From DATJMJ01 sp035508795 (GTDB lineage: Bacteria > Actinomycetota > Acidimicrobiia > Acidimicrobiales > Palsa-688), in the NCBI GenBank assembly GCA_035508795.1, contig DATJMJ010000096.1:1-21534 (forward strand): a DNA stretch of 21,534 bases. Reading direction: 5' to 3'. The notes beneath the pieces were generated by a model. It had not been told where the DNA came from. It saw only the letters and a program-made list of their open reading frames with translations, and did no database searches. Of the stretch, positions 1 to 8,223 are shown one piece after another. The position numbers and the translations under genes are program-made. Position 1 is the stretch's first letter; each line of letters starts with the position of its first letter.

Positions 1-2
1 CG

Positions 3-1379
3 GCCCTGACCGGCGCCGACGTGGCCTACACCATCAACCTCGCCAAGACCAACCCCGGCGTGGGCTACAGCTCGCTCGTACCCGAAGGACTTATCGGCGC
101 TACTGCGAGCGGCAACACCGTCACCGTCACCTTCAAGTCCCCGGCGCCCTACGCCGCCTGGCAGTACTTCCTGTGGAACAACCCCATCCTGCCGCAATCG
201 ATCTGGTCAGCACTGTCGAGCACGGAGCAGTTGACTGGGGCAAACCTCACCCCGATCGGGAGCGGGCCGATGACCCTCGTCGCCACCAATACCACGGGTG
301 GGGCCGCCGGTCTCGGCGAGCAGTGCTACCAGGACAACCCCAATTGGTGGGCCATAAAAGACCTCGGCCTGTCCTTCAAGTTCAAGTACCTCTGCGACGC
401 GGTCAACGGCTCCAACTCGGTCGAGCTGTCGGCGTTGCTCAGTGGCAACCTGGACTGGAGCAACAACTTCCTCCCGGGGATCAACAGCCTGATGGTCACC
501 GGGGGTGACACCTTCCTCAAGACCTATTACCCCAAGACCCCCTACATGCTGTCAGCCAACACCACGTGGCTCGAGCTCAACACCGCCAAAGCCCCGATGA
601 GCAACCTTAATTTCCGCAAGGCCGTCGCCTACGGGGTCAACCCGCAAGCGATCGTCACGGGTGACTACGACGGCATCGTGGCACCGGCCAACCCGACGGG
701 GTTGCTGCCCAACCTCGACAGCTACATCGACCAGAGCGTGGTCAAGCAGTACGGGTACAGCTACAACCCGGCCCTCGCCAAAAAGTACCTGGCGGAGTCC
801 GGCTACAAAGGCCAGACGCTCAGCCTGATGGTGCCGACGGGCTGGAGCGACTGGGTTGCAGCCGTCCAGATCATCGCCACCGAGCTCGAGTCGATCGGGA
901 TCCACATAAGCCTCATCTACCCGGAGGCCAACACCAAGACGTCCGACGAGGACAGCGGCAATTACGACATGTGCCTCGATAACAATGCCCAGGCCAGCTC
1001 GGACCCCTACAGCTACTTCGACCGGGTCTTCCAGCTGCCCATCGGCGGCAAGACCAACGAAGAGGCTGCCGGCCTCAACCTGGAACGCTTCAGCGACCCC
1101 GGTGCCTGGTCGACCTTGGAGCAGGCCGCCGTCACCAACCCCAACGACACTGCCAAGGTCAACGCGCTGTACGGCCAGCTCGAAGCGGACTTCCTCCAGA
1201 ACCTGCCCGAGATCCCGCTTTGGTACAACGGCGCATGGTTCCAGGGCAACACCACTTACTGGACCAACTACCCCTCCTCGACCAACCCCGACGACCAGAA
1301 CACCCCGGTCCTCTGGTTCAGTTGGCTGGGGGCAACCACGACGGTGTTCGCGCTGGCTGACCTCCGCCCGGCCCACTAA
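3..1379 (+). CDS. ABC transporter solute-binding protein, SBP_bac_5 (Dpp/Opp) family, 5' partial
   Basis: This is the extracytoplasmic binding protein of a peptide/nickel/oligosaccharide-type ABC importer; it captures the ligand outside the membrane and delivers it to the permeases encoded next. The reading frame is open to the left edge, so the signal peptide and N-terminal lobe are missing and 458 residues remain. The visible start resembles the family motif before a DVxYTIxLAK-like helix. FRKAVAYGVNPQAIV (near residue 205 of the visible part) matches the conserved FRxAlxyaidrxxiv segment of SBP_bac_5. Two cysteines (in GEQCY and KYLCD) could form a disulfide. It is followed after 108 bases by dppB/dppC-like permeases on the same strand. 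The ligand cannot be read from the sequence; peptides or oligosaccharides are the usual options. Confidence 0.88.
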   Translation, partial: ALTGADVAYTINLAKTNPGVGYSSLVPEGLIGATASGNTVTVTFKSPAPYAAWQYFLWNNPILPQSIWSALSSTEQLTGANLTPIGSGPMTLVATNTTGGAAGLGEQCYQDNPNWWAIKDLGLSFKFKYLCDAVNGSNSVELSALLSGNLDWSNNFLPGINSLMVTGGDTFLKTYYPKTPYMLSANTTWLELNTAKAPMSNLNFRKAVAYGVNPQAIVTGDYDGIVAPANPTGLLPNLDSYIDQSVVKQYGYSYNPALAKKYLAESGYKGQTLSLMVPTGWSDWVAAVQIIATELESIGIHISLIYPEANTKTSDEDSGNYDMCLDNNAQASSDPYSYFDRVFQLPIGGKTNEEAAGLNLERFSDPGAWSTLEQAAVTNPNDTAKVNALYGQLEADFLQNLPEIPLWYNGAWFQGNTTYWTNYPSSTNPDDQNTPVLWFSWLGATTTVFALADLRPAH

Positions 1380-1420
1380 GGACCGGCCGCGGGCGGCTTA
1401 GCCGACCGAGCTTTTGGCTG

Positions 1421-1454
1421 GGGCCCGCCGCCTCTAGATTGAGGTGGTGGGCCC
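1421..1454 (+). terminator. Strong RNA hairpin between binding-protein and permease genes
   Basis: The arm at 1421-1434 pairs with 1441-1454 over 14 positions around a six-base loop (TAGATT). Twelve pairs are Watson-Crick. The other two (1427/1448 and 1430/1445) are G-T and become G-U wobbles in + strand RNA. On the other strand they would be C-A mismatches, so the structure suits a + strand transcript. There is no U tract directly after it. Such stem-loops between a binding-protein gene and its permeases commonly act as a partial terminator or mRNA 3'-end stabiliser, giving more binding protein than permease. That role is inferred here. Confidence 0.6.
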
Positions 1455-1487
1455 TTCGGCCTTTCGGGAGCTGTTTCGGAGACTTTG

Positions 1488-2492
1488 GTGAAACGCTATT
1501 TTGCCAGGAAAATCCTTACTTATGTGCTGGCATTTTGGTTCGGCGCCACGATCGACTGGGTGATCCCCCGGCTGATCCCGGGTGACCCGGTACAGGCCTA
1601 CCTCCAGAGGTTCAGCGTCCAGGGCGCCGGGTCGCCCGGGACCTGGCAAGCGTTGTACAAGGTCTACTCGAAGGCTTTTGGCCTGAACGTGCCACTTTGG
1701 GACCAGTACTGGCATTTTTGGGACGGGCTCCTCCACGGCAATATGGGTGTTAGCCTCTACGAGTTCCCCGCCCCCGTCACTCGCATCGTGTGGGATGCGG
1801 CCCCCTACACGCTCGCCCTGCTGGTGCCTGCGATCGTGCTCAGCTACGTGCTCGGCAACCGGGTGGGAGCCATGGCGGCTCGCCGCAAAGCCCTCGACGA
1901 CACGGTCCTGCCGGTCGCCTACCTCTTTCAGGCCTCCCCCTACCCATGGCTCGCCTTGGCCCTGGCCTTCTACCTCGGCGAGGTCGCCCACTGGTTCCCG
2001 ATCTCGGGTGGGTACGCAGAAGGGCTCGTCCCGGGTGCCAACTGGACCTTCATCTGGAGCGCGGTACAACACTGGGTGCTGCCATTTTTCACAGTGTTCC
2101 TCGTCAGTTTCGGCGGCTGGGCGATCGGTATGCGCAGCCTCGTCATCTACGAGCTCGAAACGGACTACGCCCGCTACCTCCGTTCGCTCGGGGCCTCTCA
2201 ACGCCTGGTGCGCCGGTACGCCTACCGAAACGCCGTGCTGCCCCAGCTGTCCGGCCTCGCGTTGGCGCTCGGGACGGTGATCGGGGGCAACATCGTCACC
2301 GAGATCGTCTTCGGGTACCCGGGCCTCGGGCACCTCATCTACCAGGCGATCAACGCCCAGGACTACTTCTTGTTGCAGGGCATCTTCTTGTTCATAATCA
2401 TCGGCGTGTGCCTCGCCAACTTCGTCATCGACATCGTCTACGTGTTGGTTGACCCGAGGACGCGCCTCAGCATGCAAGGGGCGCCGGCGTGA
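1488..2492 (+). CDS. ABC transporter permease, DppB/OppB family
   Basis: This 334-residue inner-membrane permease would form half of the translocation channel. The protein begins with the typical short cytoplasmic stretch (KRYFARK) and a first membrane helix, followed by the family-typical extracellular segment with RLIPGDPVQAY. The EAA loop that contacts the ATPase is visible as ARYLRSLGASQRLVRRYAYRNAVLP near residues 225-250. It ends in a hydrophobic helix and VDPRTRL, the classic DppB end. GTG at 1488 is preferred because GGAGA lies five bases upstream; a TTG at 1485 is directly adjacent. The stop overlaps the next permease start by four bases (GTGA), which suggests translational coupling. 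The family assignment is secure and the substrate is unknown. Confidence 0.92.
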   Translation: MKRYFARKILTYVLAFWFGATIDWVIPRLIPGDPVQAYLQRFSVQGAGSPGTWQALYKVYSKAFGLNVPLWDQYWHFWDGLLHGNMGVSLYEFPAPVTRIVWDAAPYTLALLVPAIVLSYVLGNRVGAMAARRKALDDTVLPVAYLFQASPYPWLALALAFYLGEVAHWFPISGGYAEGLVPGANWTFIWSAVQHWVLPFFTVFLVSFGGWAIGMRSLVIYELETDYARYLRSLGASQRLVRRYAYRNAVLPQLSGLALALGTVIGGNIVTEIVFGYPGLGHLIYQAINAQDYFLLQGIFLFIIIGVCLANFVIDIVYVLVDPRTRLSMQGAPA

Positions 2493-3418
2493 GCGTCGGG
2501 ACCACCCCTCCCACGACGGCGGGCACTGAGCCGGGTAGAGTCGCCACCGCTGCGGTAGCCGTCCCGGTTGGTAGCCGGCGCTGGGAGTTCATGTACTTCG
2601 CGCTCCGCAACAAAAAGCTCGTGCTAGGCCTGGGCATCGAGGTGGTCTTCGTCCTGGCAGCTATTTTTGGCCCCCTGGTAGCCCCGTACTCGGCGGCGAA
2701 GTTCGTGGCCCAGCCCAACCTCCACCCGTCTTTGAAGCACTTGCTCGGCACCACTTATTTCGGGGAGGATGTCTTTTCCCAGGTGCTTTTCGCCCTCCGT
2801 GACAGCTACCTCGTCGGGTTCCTCGGAGCCGCCTGCGCTGCGCTCATCGGCCTCGTGATCGGGTTCACCGCCGGCTGGAGAGGTGGCGTGGTCGACGAAG
2901 TTCTCCAGATGTTCACCAACATCGTCGTGATGATGCCGGCACTTGTGCTGTTGATCGTGATCGGGGCTTACCTGAAGCAGCACAGCGCCTTCTTCGAGGG
3001 TTGTTTCATCGGCGTCACGACCTGGCCCTGGGTGGCCCGGGCGGTGCGGGCACAAACCTTCACCCTGCGCTCGCGCGACTTCGTCGACCTGTCCCGCATG
3101 TCAGGCAAGCGCGGCCCGAGCATCGTGATCAAGGACATAGCGCCCAACATGGCGTCTTACCTGTTCTTAGTGTTCGTGCTCCTCTTTGGCAGCTCCATGC
3201 TCATCGCGGTGAGCTACGACTTCCTCGGGCTCGGGCCCACCAACTCGATCTCCCTCGGGGACATGATGTTCAACTCGCAGCAATGGAGCGCCCTCGTCCT
3301 GCACGTCTGGTGGTGGTTTATCCCGCCTGGCGCGGTAATGACCCTCATGGTGGCGGCGTTGCTCATCGCCAACGTAGGCCTCGACGAGGTCTTCAACCCG
3401 AAGTTGAGGGAGATGTGA
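2489..3418 (+). CDS. ABC transporter permease, DppC/OppC family
   Basis: The second permease of the importer has 309 residues. A polar N-terminal tail of about 40 residues precedes the first membrane helix (LVLGLGIEVVFVLAAIFGPLVAPY), as in OppC N-terminal domains. The LGTTYFGEDVFSQVLFALRDS segment corresponds to the conserved LGTDxxGRDxxSRvlyG region, with GRD changed to GED. The EAA loop is weaker than in the partner but visible around DFVDLSRMSGKRGPSIVIKDIAPN. FLGLGPTNSISLGDMM is the usual late-family motif. The GTG start overlaps the previous stop by four bases, and AAGGGG lies just upstream. Its own stop overlaps the next start by four bases. It works as a heterodimer with the DppB-like protein. 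Confidence 0.92.
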   Translation: MSVGTTPPTTAGTEPGRVATAAVAVPVGSRRWEFMYFALRNKKLVLGLGIEVVFVLAAIFGPLVAPYSAAKFVAQPNLHPSLKHLLGTTYFGEDVFSQVLFALRDSYLVGFLGAACAALIGLVIGFTAGWRGGVVDEVLQMFTNIVVMMPALVLLIVIGAYLKQHSAFFEGCFIGVTTWPWVARAVRAQTFTLRSRDFVDLSRMSGKRGPSIVIKDIAPNMASYLFLVFVLLFGSSMLIAVSYDFLGLGPTNSISLGDMMFNSQQWSALVLHVWWWFIPPGAVMTLMVAALLIANVGLDEVFNPKLREM

Positions 3419-4413
3419 GCCTCAGGGTCGAGGACCTGCGGGTCGCCTACCGGGCGCGGCGGGGCGAGATCCGGGCGGTGGACGGCGTGACATTTTCGAT
3501 AGCCGACGGGGAGATCATGGGCTTGGCCGGGGAGTCCGGCTGCGGCAAGTCCACTCTCGGCAACAGCCTGATCTTCCTCGAGGAGCGCATGAAACATGTG
3601 GGCGGCGAGGTGTACCTCGACGGCAAGCTCCTCCCGATCGGTGACAACCGCGCCATGGGCCAGTTCCGCCTGCGCGAGGTTTCGATCATCCCGCAATATG
3701 CGATGAGCGCGCTCAACCCGACGAGGAAGATAGGCCGGATCATTTCCGACCTCCTCAAGTCGCGTGGCGTCAGGTACGCGAGCGTGCTCGAAGAGCTCGA
3801 AAGGCGCGTGGCCCTTGTCGGATTGCCGCCCGGCCTTCTCGACAAGTACTCCTTCGAGCTGTCCGGCGGGATGCGCCAAAGGGCGACGATGGTAATGTCT
3901 ACGGTACTCAACCCTTCCCTGCTCGTCGCCGACGAAGTTACGTCCGCCCTCGATGTCTCCACCCAAAAAGCGGTGGCCGAGATGCTGACGGAGTTCCGCG
4001 ACCGCCAGTTCGTGAAGAGCATGATCGTCATCACTCACGACCTGTCGGTCCTTGCCCAGATCGCCGACACCATCATGGTGATGTACGCAGGCAAACTGGC
4101 CGAGAAGGCCGATGCCGCCACCGTAATAGACGAGCCATTGCACCCCTACACCCAACTGTTGCTCGCATCCCTGCCCGAGGTGGGCATCCGCTACGACGAG
4201 GCTCCCCTTGTCGGTATCCCCGGCCGGCCACCCTCGCTCCTCAACCCGCCGGCCGGTTGCCGTTTCCGCGACCGCTGCCCTTTTGCGTTCGACAAGTGCT
4301 CGCAAGAGCCGCCGTTCCTCGAGTTGCAGCCGGGCCACCATGTGGCCTGCTGGAAGGCCGCGCAAGACGTTGGTCAAAAGGCCGCAAAACAGGTCCAAGG
4401 TGCCGCACCATGA
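3415..4413 (+). CDS. ABC transporter ATP-binding protein, DppD/OppD family
   Basis: This is the first of two ATPase subunits, 332 residues. Walker A is GESGCGKST (39-47), the signature is ELSGGMRQR and Walker B is LLVADEVTSALD. The C-terminal oligopeptide-transport domain contains GCRFRDRCPFAFDKC, a cysteine-rich motif shared with DppD/OppD, then PGHHVACW. In Walker B the usual DEPT reads DEVT, so the proline after the catalytic Glu is valine; the Glu itself is present. The frame is open upstream inside dppC, but GTG at 3415 is chosen because the alignable family sequence starts there, GAGG lies five bases ahead and it forms the same GTGA overlap as its neighbours. It would energise import through the two permeases. 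Confidence 0.92.
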   Translation: MSLRVEDLRVAYRARRGEIRAVDGVTFSIADGEIMGLAGESGCGKSTLGNSLIFLEERMKHVGGEVYLDGKLLPIGDNRAMGQFRLREVSIIPQYAMSALNPTRKIGRIISDLLKSRGVRYASVLEELERRVALVGLPPGLLDKYSFELSGGMRQRATMVMSTVLNPSLLVADEVTSALDVSTQKAVAEMLTEFRDRQFVKSMIVITHDLSVLAQIADTIMVMYAGKLAEKADAATVIDEPLHPYTQLLLASLPEVGIRYDEAPLVGIPGRPPSLLNPPAGCRFRDRCPFAFDKCSQEPPFLELQPGHHVACWKAAQDVGQKAAKQVQGAAP

Positions 4414-5546
4414 GCATGCTCGAGGTCGACAGGCTTTCCAAGGTCTACAAGTCCGGCACGTTCGGGGGCGGCCTCGAGCCCGCGCTGAGGCAGGTCAGTT
4501 TCGATATCAGCTACGGAGAGGTCGTCTCGCTCATCGGGGAGAGCGGGAGCGGCAAATCGACGCTCGGCAAGATCATCCTCAGGCTCATACCGGCGTCCGC
4601 CGGGCGCCTCCTCTTCGAGGGCACCGACGTGACTACGTTGCCCAAATCGGGCCTGCACGATTACTACCGGCAAGTCCAGGGCGTGTTCCAGGACCCTTTT
4701 AGTTCTTACAACCCGCTTTATAAGGCCGACCGGGTTTTCGAGATGCTGCGCCAGGAGTACTTCGCGGCTTTTTCGCGGGCCGCTTGGCACGCCAAGCTCG
4801 AGGCCGCTCTCGAGGCAGTGGCTCTCAACCCGGCGGACGTGCTCAACAAGTTCCCCCACCAGCTCTCGGGCGGGCAGCTCCAACGCCTGTTGGTGGCCCG
4901 CGCCCTATTGCTGGAAGTCAAGCTGTTGGTGGCCGACGAGATCATAAGCATGCTTGACGCCTCGACCCGGGTCGACGTCTTGAACATGCTCGTCGGCCTC
5001 AAGCAAAAGGGCCTCGGGGTGCTGTTCATAACTCACGACCTCTCCCTTGGTAATTACATAAGCGACCGGACCATAATCCTGCGGAAGGGAGCAATCGTCG
5101 AGATGGGGGACACCGAGAAGGTCTTCGGCAACCCCAAGCACCCCTACACGCAACATCTCCTGACGGCGGTCCCCCAGCTGCACCGTAAGTGGCAGGGGCT
5201 CAACGGGAAAGACCGGCCGGGTGGGCACGATGGCAAAGCGGGCACCGCTGCTCCCAGAGCGCTTGCAGTAGATGCCGCCTCTGTACCGGGCGACGGAGCT
5301 GAGCGCCGTTATTCGAAGACGTCGCTCCATCCCCTAAGCGGGAGCGGCGCATCCCCCGGGGGCCGGCGCGGCAGCTTGGCTGCGCCACCGGGCGACGGCC
5401 CACGGCCGAGCCTTATGGAAATGGGCAGCGAAGCGTGGCCGGGGCGTCGCCGTTTCGGTGGCCTGTCCGTCGAAACGGTCATCGCCCACAACGCCCCTCC
5501 GCCTCTCGCCGAGGTGGAGAAGGGGCATTTCGTAGCCGCAGAATAA
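4410..5546 (+). CDS. ABC transporter ATP-binding protein, DppF/OppF family, with extended tail
   Basis: This is the second ATPase subunit, 378 residues. Walker A is GESGSGKST (43-51), the signature is QLSGGQLQR (151-159) and Walker B is LLVADEIISMLD (172-183), where the usual DEPVS reads DEIIS. The ATPase core ends near HPYTQHLLTAVPQLHRKW (residue 261). The common DppF ending PPLAEVEKGHFVA appears only at 364-376. About 100 residues rich in Gly, Pro, Ala, Arg and Ser lie between, and they look unlike any domain I know. ATG at 4410 overlaps the previous stop (ATGA), with AAGG nine bases upstream. It is the last gene of the importer operon and meets a convergent gene at 5598. The family call is secure; the tail is odd. 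Confidence 0.9.
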   Translation: MSMLEVDRLSKVYKSGTFGGGLEPALRQVSFDISYGEVVSLIGESGSGKSTLGKIILRLIPASAGRLLFEGTDVTTLPKSGLHDYYRQVQGVFQDPFSSYNPLYKADRVFEMLRQEYFAAFSRAAWHAKLEAALEAVALNPADVLNKFPHQLSGGQLQRLLVARALLLEVKLLVADEIISMLDASTRVDVLNMLVGLKQKGLGVLFITHDLSLGNYISDRTIILRKGAIVEMGDTEKVFGNPKHPYTQHLLTAVPQLHRKWQGLNGKDRPGGHDGKAGTAAPRALAVDAASVPGDGAERRYSKTSLHPLSGSGASPGGRRGSLAAPPGDGPRPSLMEMGSEAWPGRRRFGGLSVETVIAHNAPPPLAEVEKGHFVAAE

Positions 5547-5584
5547 CAGCTTCGGGCCGGAGGGGACCACTGCCCCCGGGGGCC
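5353..5584 (+). repeat. 12-base direct repeat CCCCCGGGGGCC inside and after the DppF tail
   Basis: The same 12 bases occur at 5353-5364, inside the odd tail of the ATPase gene, and at 5573-5584, after its stop codon. Both contain the palindrome CCCCCGGGGG. The flanks do not match each other. Chance recurrence in GC-rich DNA is possible, but the pair brackets most of the unusual tail. Confidence 0.35.
5554..5584. terminator. Possible bidirectional terminator between convergent genes
   Basis: The 51-base gap between the ATPase stop and the convergent gene at 5598 holds GGGG (5562-5565) opposite CCCC (5573-5576), and a perfect 12-base palindrome GCCCCCGGGGGC at 5572-5583. GGCC at both ends could extend the stem. 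No U tract follows on either strand, so this would be an atypical terminator. The placement between convergent genes supports it. Confidence 0.3.
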
Positions 5585-5597
5585 AAACCGTACAGCG

Positions 5598-6269
5598 TCA
5601 GCCGGCGGCCACGAGCTTTGCAGGGTTGGGCAGGCTGTTGGGGCTTTGCCGTACGCCCGCCGGGCAGTCGGTGTTCACCGACCCGAAGATGTTGTGGTCG
5701 ATCGTCTTGGCCGGCAAGTAGGAGCGGTACTCCTCCTGGGTGGCGAACCAGTAAAACGGGGGCTCGAGGTTGGCGAAGCCTGCCGGGAAAAAGACCCGCA
5801 GCTGCTTGCGGCCGGCGTCGGTACTGATGTTGCCTGCTACCGGGCTCGAGGTGTAATAGGTCGCAGCCAGGATCGTCCAGCCAGCCGGGTCCCAGCCGGT
5901 ACCCCTGTCCTGCACCTCGAGCTCGACAGATTTTGTGGCACTGTCGGCGTCACTCCGGGCACGGTACAGGTAGACGGCCCAGGAAAAATAGACCCCTTCC
6001 GGCACCGGTTTCAACGCGCTGGCGAAGTCGTACTCCACGATGAGCCCACCTCGCTCAGGGGTGAGCTCGACCGATTTGATGGCAGGCACAAAGGCGATCT
6101 CGGGGTCGCCGACCGTCATCGCCTTGGACCCCGAAGTCGAGCAGGAGGAGCCTGGCCCTGGCCGGCTGGCCACACCGCCGGACGCCCCTTCAGCCACTGG
6201 GAAGACAAAGAGAAGGGCCAAGTTTGCCAGTACTTTGACGCACTTCGGGCCCACCCTCGTAATGTACAC
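5598..6269 (-). CDS. Secreted protein of unknown function
   Basis: I do not recognise this family. From GTG at 6269 it has 223 residues; GTG at 6254 is an equally possible start (218 residues). The frame is open further upstream but would then overlap the MFS gene. The N-terminus has basic residues followed by a hydrophobic stretch (VLANLALLFVFPVAEGASG), which reads as a signal peptide. A Gly/Pro/Ser linker follows. The mature part alternates short hydrophobic and polar segments with many aromatic residues, for example YFSWAVYLYRARSD and PPFYWFATQEEYRSYL, suggesting a beta-rich fold outside the membrane. Cysteines in GSSCS and NTDCPAG could pair. It starts 31 bases after the MFS pump on the same strand, so it may be co-transcribed with marR and the pump. 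Function unknown. Confidence 0.72.
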   Translation of the reverse strand: MYITRVGPKCVKVLANLALLFVFPVAEGASGGVASRPGPGSSCSTSGSKAMTVGDPEIAFVPAIKSVELTPERGGLIVEYDFASALKPVPEGVYFSWAVYLYRARSDADSATKSVELEVQDRGTGWDPAGWTILAATYYTSSPVAGNISTDAGRKQLRVFFPAGFANLEPPFYWFATQEEYRSYLPAKTIDHNIFGSVNTDCPAGVRQSPNSLPNPAKLVAAG

Positions 6270-6300
6270 CTGGGTGCCCCCGCGCGCCGGCCGCCGGGGC

Positions 6301-8133
6301 TCAGCGGTGCGCAGGCACGCCTGGCTGCGGCGCCTCGACAACCTCGCCGTCCGCCCCAACGACCTCGGGCTCGGTGCTTTCCCCGGTCGCCGCTACAGGA
6401 CCGATCTCGTCGCCGTAGTGGTACTTCGGGCCGCGCATCCACGAGGCAGCCGCCGCTACGAGGCACGCGACAACGGCAAAGGTGAACGCTTCTGCCAGGC
6501 CCGAATGGAACGGCGACGAGATCAACCGCGGGAAAAAGGCGCGGCCCGTCAGGAAAGCAACCTTGCTCGCGGGGAGATGGCTGATCGCGGGACCTAGCAG
6601 GGTGCGGATCGGGTTATAGCCCAAGAAGGCCGCGAACAAGCTCGACACCGGCGGGAGCGCGGCTGCCTTGTGAGCGGCCGCCGCCGGTACGCCCTGGGAC
6701 ACCAGCCCGTTGTAAAGAGAACGTGGCAAGGAGTTGGCGAGCCCGAGGATGATCAGCGTGAAGAAGACGCCGATCGACAGCACCATCGAAGAGTTCTGGA
6801 AGGTGGTGAGCATGCCGGCCCCCGCCCCGCGCTTGTCGGGCGGGAGGCTGTTCATGATGCCGGCCAGGTTGGGTGAGGAGAAAATGCCCATCGCCAAGCC
6901 CATAAGCAAGAGCAACAAGGCAAAGAACACATAGGAGAAATTGACAGGCAACGCTTCGAGCAGCCCGAAGGCGAGCGCCGAGAGCACCATCCCGCCCGTG
7001 GCGAACGGCCGGGCGCCGAAGTGGTCGGACAGAGCACCGGAGATAGGCCCGGCGATGAGGAAGCCGGCTGTAAGGGGCAGCACGTATATGCCGGCCCAAA
7101 ATGGCGTGACTGTGAAACTGTAACCGTGCTGGGGCAGCCATACCCCCTGGAGCCAGATGATGAGGATGAACATCAGGCCGCCCCGCCCGATCGAGGCGAG
7201 CAGGGTCGCGATGTTGCCCGCCGAAAATGCCCGGATGCGGAACAGGGACATGTTGAACATCGGCGATTCGACGCGGCGCTCGATGACGACGAACGTCGTC
7301 AGCAATATGAGCCCGAGGGCCAGTTCGGTGATCACGCGCGGGCTCGTCCACCCCATTGTGTGGCCGCCATAGGGGAGGATCCCGTACGTGATGCCGATGA
7401 GCAGCGCAACCAGCCCGACCGCGAAGGTCACATTGCCCCACCAGTCGATCTTGGTGGGATGGCGCTCGCCGACCTCGCGGAGCATCAACCTCGCCCAGAT
7501 CGTCCCGAAGATGCCGAAGGGCACCGAGACGAGGAACACCAGGTGCCACTGGACCGGTGCCAGGACGCCGCCAAGTACCAAGCCGATAAATGAACCGGCA
7601 ATGGCGGCGACGCTGTTTATCCCGAGCGCGAGCCCGCGCTGGCGAGCCGGGAAGGCATCGGTGAGGATCGGCGCCGAGTTGGCGAACAGCAGCGCCCCGC
7701 CGATGCCCTGTCCTACCCGCATGAGGATGAGCCAGAGCGCCCCAGCCGAGCCGTTGAGCCAGGTCACCGAGAGCAGCACGGAAAACGCCGAGAAAACTGC
7801 GAAACCCAGCGTGTACATGCGCACTCGCCCGAACATGTCGCCGAGCCGCCCGAAGCTCACGAGCAGGACTGCGGTGCAGACCATGAAGCCCATCAGCATC
7901 CAGAGCAGGTAGCTGGTGTTACCGGGCGAGAGAGGGTTCAAGTGGATGCCACGGAAGATGTCGGGGAGCGCGATCAGGATGATCGATGAGTTGACGGTCG
8001 CCATCAGCACGCCGAGGGTGGTGTTGGACAGCGCTATCCACTTGTAGCGGCCCGGGTGGTGAGAGGCGCTCGCCACCCCGATCGGTGCCTTAGCGGCTCC
8101 GTTGGCCCCATTTACTGCCCCAATGGCACTCAC
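6301..8133 (-). CDS. MFS transporter, DHA2 (EmrB/QacA-like, 14-helix) family
   Basis: This is a proton-driven efflux pump of the inner membrane, 610 residues, within the upper range of 14-helix DHA2 pumps. Motif A is GRLGDMFGRVRMY (95-107). The motif C region is GINSVAAIAGSFIGLVLGG. The first helix reads ATVNSSIILIALP where the classic DHA2 motif has an Asp (LDxTxVNVALP), so Asn replaces Asp. The last helices are separated by a long loop with YNGLVSQGVPAAAAHKAAALP. A polar C-terminal tail follows the last helix. GTG at 8133 is chosen because AAGGAG lies eight bases upstream; an upstream in-frame ATG would add 16 polar residues without such a site. The gene follows marR by 90 bases, the usual arrangement for a regulated drug pump. 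The substrate is unknown. Confidence 0.9.
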   Translation of the reverse strand: MSAIGAVNGANGAAKAPIGVASASHHPGRYKWIALSNTTLGVLMATVNSSIILIALPDIFRGIHLNPLSPGNTSYLLWMLMGFMVCTAVLLVSFGRLGDMFGRVRMYTLGFAVFSAFSVLLSVTWLNGSAGALWLILMRVGQGIGGALLFANSAPILTDAFPARQRGLALGINSVAAIAGSFIGLVLGGVLAPVQWHLVFLVSVPFGIFGTIWARLMLREVGERHPTKIDWWGNVTFAVGLVALLIGITYGILPYGGHTMGWTSPRVITELALGLILLTTFVVIERRVESPMFNMSLFRIRAFSAGNIATLLASIGRGGLMFILIIWLQGVWLPQHGYSFTVTPFWAGIYVLPLTAGFLIAGPISGALSDHFGARPFATGGMVLSALAFGLLEALPVNFSYVFFALLLLLMGLAMGIFSSPNLAGIMNSLPPDKRGAGAGMLTTFQNSSMVLSIGVFFTLIILGLANSLPRSLYNGLVSQGVPAAAAHKAAALPPVSSLFAAFLGYNPIRTLLGPAISHLPASKVAFLTGRAFFPRLISSPFHSGLAEAFTFAVVACLVAAAASWMRGPKYHYGDEIGPVAATGESTEPEVVGADGEVVEAPQPGVPAHR

Positions 8134-8223
8134 TTGTCCCTCTCCTTCTGACCGGTCACCACAGGCCTCCTCGGCCGCCAATGACCCCGGTTACCGTTGG
8201 TGATGCGTCGTAGCCCCCCGCCC

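Noticed and set aside
552..1376. Long - strand open frame opposite the binding-protein gene
   Set aside because: The + strand frame has clear SBP_bac_5 similarity. The opposite frame has Val/Gly/Arg-rich composition with no motif, a typical GC-rich shadow.
3001..3414. N-terminal extension of the DppD-like ATPase
   Set aside because: The extension lies within dppC in another frame. The family sequence and a coupled GTG start begin at 3415.
5646..6485. + strand open frame across the secreted-protein gene
   Set aside because: It lacks any recognisable motif and a ribosome site. The - strand frame has a signal peptide and protein-like composition.
7021..7593. + strand open frame inside the MFS gene
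   Set aside because: Highly charged, Asp/Glu/Arg-rich translation is the usual antisense of a membrane protein.
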